Part shown: positions 1-9,300 of the stretch, in pieces
Layout of the letters: the number at the start of each line of letters is the position of its first letter
Position numbering within the stretch: the stretch's first letter is position 1
DNA from: RGIG9079 sp964567845
Lineage (GTDB): Bacteria > Bacteroidota > Bacteroidia > Bacteroidales > Marinifilaceae
Assembly: GCA_964567845.1 (NCBI GenBank)
Contig: CAZMOG010000005.1
Span: 1-49,203, forward strand
DNA length: 49,203 nucleotides
Direction of reading: 5' to 3'
Translations under genes and position numbers: made by a program
The notes under the pieces: model-generated
Database searches by the model: none
What the model was told of the DNA's origin: nothing
Seen by the model: the letters and a program-made list of their open reading frames with translations, nothing else

Positions 1-142
1 TCACATTTACAATCAATCGGTTATATTTCTTGAAATCTTTTCGCGACTGTCCCTACACTAATCCCCCATCTTTAACATTTCCTCACTCTACCATTATCTC
101 TATATCATTCTAAGAGACTCCTAACTAATCAATTCCTAACTA

Positions 143-1960
143 TCACACCCTCTCCGCAACTATTTCGGCAATATCGCGAATAGGAACAGGCTGATTTACC
201 TTACCAAACGTCTTCTTACACAATGGACAGGCAGTCACAACGTAATCTGCACCACTGCATGTATAGCGCTCCAACGCATCGGCCGCAATCTTACCACGCT
301 CAATAGGCGATATCACGGTATTAGCCAACGAACCTCCGCAACACAATGATTTACGACCATCAATATCGGTTTTACGCAATTCACCTGCCGCACTCAATAC
401 CTCATTGGGAGCTTCAACAACATTACAGCCTCGCCCCAACTCGCATGGATTATGGAAAACAAAGGAGTCCCTACCTTGACGAATATTTATAGCACCACAA
501 TGGTTCAACGACTGTATATACTCGGTATGGTGCATTACCTTAATCGGTAAATTGTACTCCTCCTTGAAACTCTTATAACAGATTGGACAACTCGTAACCA
601 AAATCTCTGCACCGGTTGCCAATATGCGCTCCTTGTTCTTCTGCATAAGTACATCGGCTGCAGCCCTGCTTCCCGATAATCTTAACGGACGTCCGCAACA
701 TACTCCACCTCCCTCGTCGATAAAGGTGTAATCGATATTCGCTTTGGCAAATATCTTACACATTGCCTGAGTTATTCCAGGAGTCAAATGGCTCATACAA
801 CCGGCAAAATATGCAATTTTTTTATATCCGTTATCCCCCTCTACAGCCTTCGGCGATTGTATATATGCATATGTCTCATCGGTAACTACAGAATGGTCAA
901 CCCTCTGCATCATTCGCAATGCATTTAAATCTATATCCACCGGACATAACTCCTCACATCGGCCACACATCAAACAGTTGTTAATATCCACCCCTCGTTC
1001 AACATCTTCACGGATCTTTCTAAGGAAGTAGACAGGCTGGGTAGATCGGTTGTTCAAACTTGTCAATAGTTGACACTGATTCAAACAAATTCCACATCGT
1101 GAGCACGAGTAGATTTCAAATTTCGACAACCCCTTTATTTTGCCGTCCTCGCCCAATTTTACATCAAGAGTAACACCCCAATTCTTTAGAAAGATATAGA
1201 CCATTTCGGTCGATATGTGCATATACCTGGAACCGGGAATCAAAAGAAAGAATAGGCCCAACGATAAAGAGTAGGCCCACCACAGCGGATACGAAAGGCT
1301 CTCCACAGGAAGGAAGGTGGCAAAGAACTCGCCTGTACTATGAGTCAAAAAGCTTCCATGACCGGTAATCGCAGATTGCATGCTCTCGGCAAGAAAACGA
1401 AGCGGGAATATTGCCCACAACACCGCCTTTACCAATCTGTCGTATGGACGCTGCTTTGTAGTTTTCTTCATTCCAACGCCTTTGCTGAAAAAACGCTTTA
1501 TCCAAGCCAACAACACTCCACTAAGAATCATGGCAAGGAAAAAATCCATAAGGAAGCCAAAGACCTCTTGTCCCCAATACTCGGCATCGGCCGGCAAAAA
1601 ATAGTAGAAAAATATTGAATAGTAGGGAGTATTGGCCCAACTTGCCTGATAGATCGACGACTCCAAATGACCAACCAATATCAACATTGCCCATCCAAAG
1701 CCAAAACACATGTGCATATATCCTAAGAAAGGATTCACTTTATATATCTTTCTATGCACAAGACTCTCTAAAATAATCTCTTTGACTGCTCGCAATGTGC
1801 CCACAGAGAAGAGACCTTTCAAGATCTTAACCCTATTGGCTACATCGAATTCGTATATCCATTTTATGTAGCGAACAACTATTATAGTAAGCAACCAGGT
1901 CATTCCTATCGAGAATGGCCACACAAAGGGTTCATAATTGGGGGAGGTAAATGTAAACAT
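143..1960 (-). CDS. Membrane-anchored HdrE-HdrD-type fusion, 4Fe-4S and double-CCG protein
   Basis: 605 residues. The N-terminal 250 residues are hydrophobic, with membrane segments near 12-34, 82-98, 134-155 and 226-243. His83, His98, His201, His207 and His248 are possible haem b ligands, as in HdrE/NarI/DsrM-type anchors. Two ferredoxin motifs follow (C286/289/292/296 and C329/332/335/339). Then come two complete CCG domains: C388-x32-C421-C422-x35-C458-xx-C461 and C506-x33-C540-C541-x36-C578-xx-C581. Both fit the family pattern CX31-39CCX35-36CXXC that holds non-cubane 4Fe-4S clusters in HdrB/HdrD. The layout is a DsrM/HdrE anchor fused to DsrK/HdrD. It is the last gene of the cluster, 9 bases after the small ferredoxin gene. 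Inferred role: exchange of electrons between the quinone pool and a thiol/disulfide or another Hdr subunit. The substrate is not identifiable. Family assignment is firm; function is not. Confidence 0.85.
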   Translation of the reverse strand: MFTFTSPNYEPFVWPFSIGMTWLLTIIVVRYIKWIYEFDVANRVKILKGLFSVGTLRAVKEIILESLVHRKIYKVNPFLGYMHMCFGFGWAMLILVGHLESSIYQASWANTPYYSIFFYYFLPADAEYWGQEVFGFLMDFFLAMILSGVLLAWIKRFFSKGVGMKKTTKQRPYDRLVKAVLWAIFPLRFLAESMQSAITGHGSFLTHSTGEFFATFLPVESLSYPLWWAYSLSLGLFFLLIPGSRYMHISTEMVYIFLKNWGVTLDVKLGEDGKIKGLSKFEIYSCSRCGICLNQCQLLTSLNNRSTQPVYFLRKIREDVERGVDINNCLMCGRCEELCPVDIDLNALRMMQRVDHSVVTDETYAYIQSPKAVEGDNGYKKIAYFAGCMSHLTPGITQAMCKIFAKANIDYTFIDEGGGVCCGRPLRLSGSRAAADVLMQKNKERILATGAEILVTSCPICYKSFKEEYNLPIKVMHHTEYIQSLNHCGAINIRQGRDSFVFHNPCELGRGCNVVEAPNEVLSAAGELRKTDIDGRKSLCCGGSLANTVISPIERGKIAADALERYTCSGADYVVTACPLCKKTFGKVNQPVPIRDIAEIVAERV

Positions 1961-1969
1961 AGAAAATCC

Positions 1970-2290
1970 TTAAATAAATCTGTACATTGCCAAAATCATT
2001 CCTCGGGTATCAACACCGCACGGACATACCAAAAGGCATTTTCCACACAACATACACTTATGCAACGAATCTTTAAATTCTCTATTCTCTCCACGTTTCA
2101 TAAGCATTTGCAACTTTCTGATATTGAATTCAATAAAATTTACAGCCGAACATGTTGCACTACAACCGCCACACCCTATACACGCAGATGAACTTGGGAC
2201 CTGCGCAGCCACATACTCCGCACACTCCCTATTGTTTTTATCGTACTCTATTGCACGAGTCACCGATATTGAAAATCCGAAATCTACCAT
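1970..2290 (-). CDS. Small HdrC-like protein with two 4Fe-4S clusters
   Basis: 106 residues. Two ferredoxin motifs, C37/40/43/47 and C79/82/85/89, plus an extra Cys91 beside the second. The helical spacing between the motifs is that of HdrC-type electron-transfer subunits, not of bacterial-type ferredoxins. It lies 2 bases after the HdrA-like gene and 9 bases before the HdrED fusion. In known Hdr-type complexes such a protein wires the flavoprotein HdrA to a CCG-domain subunit. Here it would connect the flavoprotein to the membrane fusion protein; this is inference from order and spacing. The first motif is followed by Ser, not Pro. Confidence 0.8.
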   Translation of the reverse strand: MVDFGFSISVTRAIEYDKNNRECAEYVAAQVPSSSACIGCGGCSATCSAVNFIEFNIRKLQMLMKRGENREFKDSLHKCMLCGKCLLVCPCGVDTRGMILAMYRFI

Positions 2291-2292
2291 AA

Positions 2293-3306
2293 CTATCCCT
2301 TTAAATAGTTATCTATTTGAAAGGCTGCGGCACAAGCATCATTCAGAGTATCGGTAGAACTCATTGGTGCAGTTGCAGCTCCTGCAACAAAGACACCCTT
2401 CACATTGGTCTGATTTGCTGCGATATGAGGATCACCCCCCTGAATAAAACCATTCGGTTTACTCTCTATTCCAAACAATTTGACAACTCCTTTTGTTCCG
2501 GGCGAGGGCTCCATTCCTACCATCAACACCAATTTGTCAAGTTTCATTCTCATTGGTCTTCCGACCAAGGTATCCTCAACTTTTATGGCAACTCCACCTT
2601 CGGAATCCTGACTCGCCTCAGAGAGACGCCCTCGCACGAACTTAATACCGTAACGCTCCTGAGCCTCACGATATAACTCCTCATATCCAGGACCAAACAT
2701 TCTCATATCCATATAGAAACAGAATATCTCGGCCCTGGGAAGCAACTGTTTTAATTCAATAGCCTGTTTAACCGCTGTTATGCAACACACTTTTGAACAG
2801 TACATATTGCCACACTTCTCATCACGGCTTCCCACACAGTGAACCATTCCAATCCTTGAAACTGTATCGGGAACCATATTTGCCATGAACATATTCTCCA
2901 GCTCAACCGAGGTTATCACATTCTTATATATACCATAACCATACTCCTCTTTGCGAACTGCATTAAAAGGGGTAAAACCTGTAGTCAGAAGCACCGCATC
3001 GGCCCTAAGCAAACTCTTGTCGCTTAACAATATATCAAACTGATTTTCTCTATTGTCAACCTGAATAGGTTCTATATCTGTACAAACAACCGTATCGGTC
3101 AACTCAACTTCTTTAACCAGTTTATCCACCATTTCGGTTGCATGCTTCCCATCAGGGAAAAGCCTGTCCCAATTATTAAGATTTCCGCCCAACGAGTTCT
3201 CTTTCTCTACAATTGTTACACGGTAACCCATTCGGCTCAGTTTAGCCGAGGCAACGCAACCTGCCACTCCTCCGCCAATAACCGCTACATGTTTTCTATT
3301 ACTCAT
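2293..3306 (-). CDS. Short HdrA-like FAD/Fe-S flavoprotein
   Basis: 337 residues. Rossmann nucleotide-binding motif GGGVAG at 11-16, an acidic strand end (VEKE near 33-36) and a second FAD-binding region near the C terminus (GVFVAGAAT). The HdrA hallmark is present: cysteines 157, 165, 170, 174 and 175 around the string YCSKVCC, which in HdrA holds a 4Fe-4S cluster beside the FAD. The downstream stretch (FYMDMRMFGPGYEELY) is also typical of HdrA. It lacks the N-terminal and C-terminal ferredoxin domains of methanogen HdrA (about 650 residues), so it is nearer in size to the short HdrA of sulfur oxidisers. The neighbouring HdrC-like genes may supply the missing clusters. Electron bifurcation cannot be claimed from sequence. 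The start at 3306 leaves 15 bases after the HdrB-like gene. Confidence 0.85.
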   Translation of the reverse strand: MSNRKHVAVIGGGVAGCVASAKLSRMGYRVTIVEKENSLGGNLNNWDRLFPDGKHATEMVDKLVKEVELTDTVVCTDIEPIQVDNRENQFDILLSDKSLLRADAVLLTTGFTPFNAVRKEEYGYGIYKNVITSVELENMFMANMVPDTVSRIGMVHCVGSRDEKCGNMYCSKVCCITAVKQAIELKQLLPRAEIFCFYMDMRMFGPGYEELYREAQERYGIKFVRGRLSEASQDSEGGVAIKVEDTLVGRPMRMKLDKLVLMVGMEPSPGTKGVVKLFGIESKPNGFIQGGDPHIAANQTNVKGVFVAGAATAPMSSTDTLNDACAAAFQIDNYLKG

Positions 3307-3321
3307 AACTCAATATTAACA

Positions 3322-4386
3322 CTACTTTAAAAAGGTGGGACACTTAGGCAAAGAGATTAGTTTGCCTTCGGCATCGCAATATTTCTTATCCGGATCGTAA
3401 TCGATACCCATCTTATCCAAAAGAGGTTCAACCGATACCTGATGCATTTGTAATCCCAAATCCCAAGGGTCATAGCCCAGCACCAAACCGGCCATCTCTT
3501 CGTATGTTAAAACCGGGATTCCATGACCATCCACTCCGTATGTTTTGCCACTCATCTCGCTGATTGTATATTGCCACTTATCCAGAAACATTCCGCATCC
3601 CGGACAATTGGTTACAATAAAATCGGGTTGATATGGCTGCATAGATTCAAGCTTCTTCATGGAATTTGCCACCGAATATCCTCGATTAGCCTTTACAAGA
3701 TAATTTCTGAAACCAAATCCGCAACAGTGTCTACGCTCAGGGTAGTCAATACATTCGCCTCCCCAGGCCTCGACCATCCCGCTTAAAACAGCCGGGAACT
3801 CTGCACCACCGATACCCTTACTCGGAAACATTTTGGCATAGTGACAACCTATGTGGTCAACCACCCTTAATGGTTCGCCGGTATGAATATCCTTAAGCGG
3901 CTTAACCATTTGTGCCGCTATCTCGTTTCTGAACTTATATATCACATCGGAAGTGTGTGCAAGATTTTTAGGCACATTAAACTCGCGTTTTGTTGCCTTA
4001 TACAAATCCTGGCGCACCTGCTCCAATATCTCGGGATGCTCTTCCCATACGTGCAAGATTTCGGTATATATTCCAAATGAAGTTATACACGACGGTGTAA
4101 TATTTTCATACCCGGCTTCGGTCATCAAAGCAAAATGGCGTGCAACAACCGTCATTGTTGTCTGAAATGGCACAACATCTGAGTGATAGCCTATTCCCGT
4201 ACAGGTTGTATGTTTCGGATCATCGAAAATATCTTTTCCCAAACGGTTTCTCAATATATCAATAAATGCCCACTCCGAAGCCGGAAAGAAGGTCTGCCTG
4301 ATACAACTACGTGCATAGTAGTAACGATCATCGGCAATATCTTTTTGATACAGACTCCAAATATTTTTTTTACCCTGCTCAATCAT
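3322..4386 (-). CDS. HdrB-like CCG-domain protein with a degenerate first CCG motif
   Basis: 354 residues from the ATG at 4386; the longer frame begins with a TTG inside the preceding stop region. The C-terminal CCG domain is complete: C181-x39-C221-C222-x38-C261-xx-C264. The N-terminal domain keeps only single cysteines at 28, 62 (CTG where CCG is expected) and 100 (CxxS where CxxC is expected). HdrB normally holds two non-cubane clusters and carries out thiol/disulfide chemistry. Here only one site looks able to hold one. There is no membrane segment, so it is cytoplasmic. The gene follows the HdrC-like gene after 2 bases, the usual HdrC-HdrB pairing. Substrate unknown. Confidence 0.8.
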   Translation of the reverse strand: MIEQGKKNIWSLYQKDIADDRYYYARSCIRQTFFPASEWAFIDILRNRLGKDIFDDPKHTTCTGIGYHSDVVPFQTTMTVVARHFALMTEAGYENITPSCITSFGIYTEILHVWEEHPEILEQVRQDLYKATKREFNVPKNLAHTSDVIYKFRNEIAAQMVKPLKDIHTGEPLRVVDHIGCHYAKMFPSKGIGGAEFPAVLSGMVEAWGGECIDYPERRHCCGFGFRNYLVKANRGYSVANSMKKLESMQPYQPDFIVTNCPGCGMFLDKWQYTISEMSGKTYGVDGHGIPVLTYEEMAGLVLGYDPWDLGLQMHQVSVEPLLDKMGIDYDPDKKYCDAEGKLISLPKCPTFLK

Positions 4387-4388
4387 AA

Positions 4389-5087
4389 TCAAATAGAATG
4401 GTTTCCGCTATTTGCGGCATAGACAAAATCCAGATACTCATCAACCTCCATTCCCATCTCTTCCGCTTTTTTCAGGGAATAATTCTCAATCTTTTCCATA
4501 AACTCGGCACCACCGGTAACCTTAAAGATTTCATGTAGCTCATTGAGCGCGGTTTGATCCACATGTCTCAATGCCCCTGCACCATGTCCGTCATAATTTG
4601 CGTGAACTCGCTCATACACTCGCTCCTTATTGGCACAAACCCACTCCCAGATAGGGCCCTGCTCCGGATGTTTTTCCGGAACAGCTACATCGGGCGAAAC
4701 ACAATACCCAATCTTTAAAACCGAATCGGCAATGGCCCGTTTTATGGCAAATTGCTGCCGTCCCTTCTCGGACTCGACAAAAAGACCGTTCGCAACAGAA
4801 ACTCTTCTCAGAGCCATTATCACCTCGCCCGGTGTATTTCCGCGCGGGCAACGTGTTTTACAGGACATACACTCTCCACAATACCAAATGGAATTGCTCT
4901 TCATCAATGAAATAATTTCGTCTTGATCTCCTCGCTGAACGGTATCGACAACCATACGAGGATCATAGCTATAAAACTCCGCCGCAGGACAAACAGCCGT
5001 ACAAACTCCACAATTCATACAACTATTCAATCCCTCCTGAAAATGTATATTCTGTTTTAGTTGCTCTATTATGTTAAATTCGTCCAT
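4389..5087 (-). CDS. HdrC-like 4Fe-4S dicluster protein, first gene of the Hdr-like cluster
   Basis: 232 residues from the ATG at 5087. Ferredoxin motifs C23/26/29/33 and C70/73/76/80. The C-terminal 130 residues are longer than in plain HdrC and carry no further cysteine motif that I recognise. An in-frame TTG at 5120 would lengthen the protein, but it lies inside the -7 promoter box at 5118-5125, so the ATG is preferred. As HdrC it would pass electrons between HdrA and HdrB, the next gene. First gene of the five-gene minus-strand cluster, divergent from the RND operon. Confidence 0.8.
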   Translation of the reverse strand: MDEFNIIEQLKQNIHFQEGLNSCMNCGVCTAVCPAAEFYSYDPRMVVDTVQRGDQDEIISLMKSNSIWYCGECMSCKTRCPRGNTPGEVIMALRRVSVANGLFVESEKGRQQFAIKRAIADSVLKIGYCVSPDVAVPEKHPEQGPIWEWVCANKERVYERVHANYDGHGAGALRHVDQTALNELHEIFKVTGGAEFMEKIENYSLKKAEEMGMEVDEYLDFVYAANSGNHSI

Positions 5088-5117
5088 AAAGTCAAAAAAA
5101 ATGCTCTTATAACGCAA

Positions 5118-5125
5118 CAAAATTA
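5118..5125 (-). promoter_or_regulatory. -7 element of the Hdr-like operon promoter
   Basis: On the minus strand this reads TAATTTTG, a full match to the Bacteroidota -7 consensus TAnnTTTG. Expected transcript start about 5111, giving a leader of about 24 bases to the ATG at 5087. No clear TTTG -33 element is seen at 19-21 bases. Confidence 0.55.
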
Positions 5126-5234
5126 TCTATCAACCCTTAAAAATCAGGGAGTATAAATACCACTTTTTAAGTTAGAATTAAAAAACTCAACCTACAAATA
5201 ACGACATTTCGAACACTTTTTAAACTTTATGGCA

Positions 5235-5265
5235 TTTTCTAAAAGCATGTTTTTCATGAACTTTG
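5235..5265 (+). promoter_or_regulatory. Weak candidate promoter of the RND efflux operon
   Basis: GAACTTTG at 5258-5265 matches TAnnTTTG at all but the first base, with TTTT at 5235-5238 and a 19-base spacer. It would give a leader of about 45 bases to 5318. It is the best candidate in the intergenic region but remains weak. Confidence 0.3.
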
Positions 5266-5317
5266 TTATCACAGAACTTCACTTTTACGTAGTTAAGTAA
5301 CAATACATCAAATCATC

Positions 5318-6370
5318 ATGAATAGAATAGCACTAATTACTGCATTTACCCTCCTTTTATGGGGATGCAAAGAGCCAAAAAGCCAACAACAGGTTAAAAG
5401 CATAAGAATTGCAACCGCCACCGAGTACAACTCTACAGAATCAAGAGAATTTCCAGGCAAAGTCAAGGCCTCGCACGATATCAACATGGCTTTCAAAATT
5501 CCCGGAACAATACTGACAATTTCCGTCAAAGAGGGCGATTTTGTAAAAGAGGGAGAAACGATGGGCACTCTTGATCCGCGCGACTATGAAACTCAACTCA
5601 AAGCCACAACTGCCGAGTATAATGCAATCAAGGGCGAGGCCGAAAGAATTATTGAGCTGTACCGTGATAGTAGCGTTGCTACAAATGATTACGAAAAGGC
5701 AAAATATGGTTTGGAACAGATTACAGCAAAGCTTCAAGCTCACCGGGACCAACTGAACGATACAAAATTAAAAGCTCCATTCGATGGATATGTACAGAAA
5801 ATCTATTTTGACAACAACGAAACAATTGGAGCCGGAACTCCCGTAATATCAATTATTGGCAACTCTACCGCCGAAGTCGAAATAAACATTCCTATTAGTG
5901 AATATTCAAAACGTAACGAGTTTGAATCATTCAGCTGTAGCTTTGATTTTATGCCGGGAAAAGAGTTCCCGCTTACACTCATAGGAATTTCACCAAAGGC
6001 CAATCTGAATCAGCTATTCAATGTCAGATTGAAATTTAATGAGAATAACACCAATATCTCCCCTGGCATGACAACTTCCGTAAAAATAACTCAAAGAGAT
6101 ACAAATGATGGTCGGATAACCATTCCATTAACAGCCATCTATAACCGAAACGGAAATAGCTGCGTAATGAAATATAATCCGGCAACCGGAACTATAGACG
6201 AACAGATTATTAAGATTGAATCAATTCAAAGAGATGGAAATGCAATTGTCACAAAAGGATTACATACGGGCGACATGGTAGTATCGGCAGGTGCCGATAA
6301 ATTAAACAGTGGCGATAGCGTAACCCCACTCAATCAAAAGAGTAAAACAAATATAGGAGGTGTGTTATGA
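5318..6370 (+). CDS. RND efflux periplasmic adaptor lipoprotein (HlyD/AcrA family)
   Basis: 350 residues. The N terminus is a lipoprotein signal with lipobox LLWGC (Cys17), so the protein is lipid-anchored in the periplasm. A lipoyl-like half motif lies near residues 50-80 (SVKEGDFVKEGE). A short alpha-hairpin follows, then the second lipoyl half (KLKAPFDGYV), a beta-barrel region and a membrane-proximal domain (GLHTGDMVVSAGADKL). This is the domain order of RND membrane fusion proteins, and 350 residues is a normal length. It links the inner-membrane permease to the TolC-like channel encoded next. The stop overlaps the permease start (ATGA), so translation is coupled. Substrate cannot be read from sequence. 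Confidence 0.9.
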   Translation: MNRIALITAFTLLLWGCKEPKSQQQVKSIRIATATEYNSTESREFPGKVKASHDINMAFKIPGTILTISVKEGDFVKEGETMGTLDPRDYETQLKATTAEYNAIKGEAERIIELYRDSSVATNDYEKAKYGLEQITAKLQAHRDQLNDTKLKAPFDGYVQKIYFDNNETIGAGTPVISIIGNSTAEVEINIPISEYSKRNEFESFSCSFDFMPGKEFPLTLIGISPKANLNQLFNVRLKFNENNTNISPGMTTSVKITQRDTNDGRITIPLTAIYNRNGNSCVMKYNPATGTIDEQIIKIESIQRDGNAIVTKGLHTGDMVVSAGADKLNSGDSVTPLNQKSKTNIGGVL

Positions 6371-9300
6371 TAGATTACGGAAAGTGGGCATTAAATAACA
6401 GATTGCTCATTCAATTCATTGTCATTGTTATGGTAATCGGAGGGGCTATCTCCTTTTACAATATGAGCAAACTTGAAGATCCCGAAATCAAAGTTAAACA
6501 GGCATTGGTTGTAACCACATACCCCGGAGCATCGGCTCATGAGGTTGAGTTAGAGGTAACCGACCCAATTGAAAAGAGCATACGCTCCATGAAGAATATA
6601 CAAAGTGTTCAGAGCTATTCTACAAATGACTTGTCATATATCAATGTTGAACTGTCCACAACTACCCCCGATTCCGAAGTGGAACAGTTCTACGACATTC
6701 TTCGAAGAAAGGTAAATGACATTCAAAGTTCACTGCCCAATGGCGCAACCGGAAGTGTAGTTATTGATGATTTTGGCGATGTTTATGGCATGTTCTATGC
6801 CATTACCGGCAAAGATTTTACCGACAGCGAACTTAATGACTATGCCGAACTTATAAAACGTGAAATACAGAATATTCCCGGTATCTCCAAAGTTGATATT
6901 TATGGAAAACGCAAGGCGACCATTGATATTGAAATCCTTCAAAACAAAATAGCAAATCTGGGAGTGCACCCCGCCGAGATTATTTCAACATTAAGCGGTC
7001 AGAACAACTCTATCTATGCAGGATATTTCGAAACCAATGATAAACGTGTAAAAGTCAAGGTCAATGACCGCTATCGTAATATTAACGATATTGGCAATCT
7101 TGTGATTCAAGGGCACGAAGATGATCAACTTCGTCTTCGCGATATTGCCAACATTAAAATGGGCTATGAAGAGCCTGCACGCAACCGAATGTTCTTTAAC
7201 GATGACAGAGCATTTGGAATATCGGTTGCAGCACAAAGCGGTACCGATATTACCAAACTCGGAAATAGTGTGGAAAAAAGGCTTAAGGAGCTGCAACACT
7301 CCTCAATTCCCGTAGGTATTGAGCTACACAAAGTATTCTTTCAACCGGAGAGAGTTACAGATGCTCTCTCGACATTCCTTATTAACCTATTGGAATCGGT
7401 TGCCATTGTCATTATAATTCTAATGGTTACCATGGGTATCAGAAGCGGTGTTATAATCGGCATAAGTTTGATTATTATTGTTTTCGGCTCTATCATGATA
7501 CTTGGAACATTCCATGGAACTCTTCAAAGAGTATCGCTTGCCTCATTGATTGTTGCCATGGGAATGTTGGTCGATAATGCAATTGTGATAATCGATGGAA
7601 TTTTAATTGATTTGCAAAAGGGGAAACCTCGAAGCGAAGCATTAACCTCGATAGGGAAAAAGAGTGCTATGCCGCTTTTAGGCGCAACATTAATTGCCAT
7701 TTTGGCATTCTTACCTATATTTCTATCGCCCGACACTGCAGGTGTCTATGTTCGAGACCTGTTTATCGTTCTGGCAGTATCGCTCCTATTAAGCTGGATT
7801 TTAGCTCTGACTCACGTTCCCGTCATGGCAGACCGCTGGATTAAAACCCCAACAAAAAAAGAGAATCACGAACTTTTCAACAGCAAACCATACAGAATTT
7901 TACGTTCTGTATTGATGTGGGCAGTAACTCACAAAGGATTAAGTGTCGGAGTTGCAGCAATAACCATACTTATAAGTCTGTATTGCTATCGTTTCATTCC
8001 ACAAGAGTTCTTTCCCGATATGAACTACGATCAATGTTATATTGAGTATAAATTGGACGAGGGCACATCGCCACAAAGAGTTGAGAAAGAGCTGAAAGAG
8101 ATTTCAACATGGCTACGACAACAACCCTATATTACCAATGTAACAATCTCACTTGGAGGAACTCCAAGCAGATACAATTTGGTTAGAAGTATTGCCACTC
8201 CCACACTATCATACGGTGAGCTTATTGTTGATTTTACATCGGCAAAGGAGTTGGTTAAACGGATTGACACAATTCAGGGATACATTAATACCAACTATCC
8301 CGATGCCTATGCTCGTGTCAAACGCTACAATCTGATGTTCAAAAAGTTCCCTATTGAGTTGCAATTTACGGGTCCGGATCCTGCAATTCTAAAAGAGCTA
8401 ACCGCTCAAGCTCAAGCAATCATGGATAATAGTCCATATACTCGGTTGGCTTGCAACGATTGGGAGCCTATGCAACCCATACTTGAGGTAGATTATAATC
8501 AACCAACTGCCCGTAGAGCCGGATTAAGCCGTAGCGATATTGGATTATCACTACTAAGTGCCAACGGTGGAATACCAATTGGAACATTCTACAAGGGAGA
8601 TGAACAGGTTGGAATATACCTTAAAAGTGTCAATGACAATGGAAAACCCATTGATCATCTCGACAACGCTCCTATTTTCAGCACGTCATTACCTCTACAA
8701 AATATAGACAAAGAGACCATTACCGGGTTAATGACAAGAGCTATTTCACAAGAAGAGATACTTGAAAATATATTGAGCACCATCCCTCTCTCACAAGCTG
8801 TAAAAGGGGTTGACATTTCATGGGAGGAGCCTAAGGTTGTTCGCTATAACGGTCAAAGGGCAATGAGAGCACAATGCGAACCTCAACCCGGAATAACAGC
8901 CGAAAAAGCAAGAGCTGCAATTGCCCCTGCCATTCGCAATATAGAATTACCTTCGGGGTACAGTTATAGTTGGGAGGGTGAATACAAAGCCAGCACACAA
9001 TCAACTCAATATCTCTTTGGTAACTTTCCACTGGCTATTGTGGCAATGATTGCCATTCTGATAATGCTCTTCCACGACTACAAAAAACCGGCAATTATTT
9101 TCTGTTGTGTTCCTCTGCTATTTGTCGGTGTTGTGTTTGGAATGTTACTCTCGGGAAAGAGTTTTGGATTCGTTGCAATTGTGGGTGTGTTGGGACTTAT
9201 AGGAATGATGATTAAAAACGGAGTTGTTCTTATGGACGAAATAGAACTTCAACGCAGTAGCGGCAAAGATGCCATTACGGCAATTCTGGACAGCTCGGCT

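Noticed and set aside
1..142. Gene or RNA downstream of the Hdr-like cluster
   Set aside because: AT-rich, no frame with a recognisable start or family match, and no strong hairpin.
2293..3306. Frameshift or truncation of a longer hdrA
   Set aside because: The next gene starts 2 bases later as a complete, separate ferredoxin, and no remnant of the missing domains is seen.
5088..5120. N-terminal extension of the first HdrC-like protein from a TTG at 5120
   Set aside because: It overlaps the full -7 promoter box at 5118-5125, and the ATG at 5087 gives a normal HdrC start.
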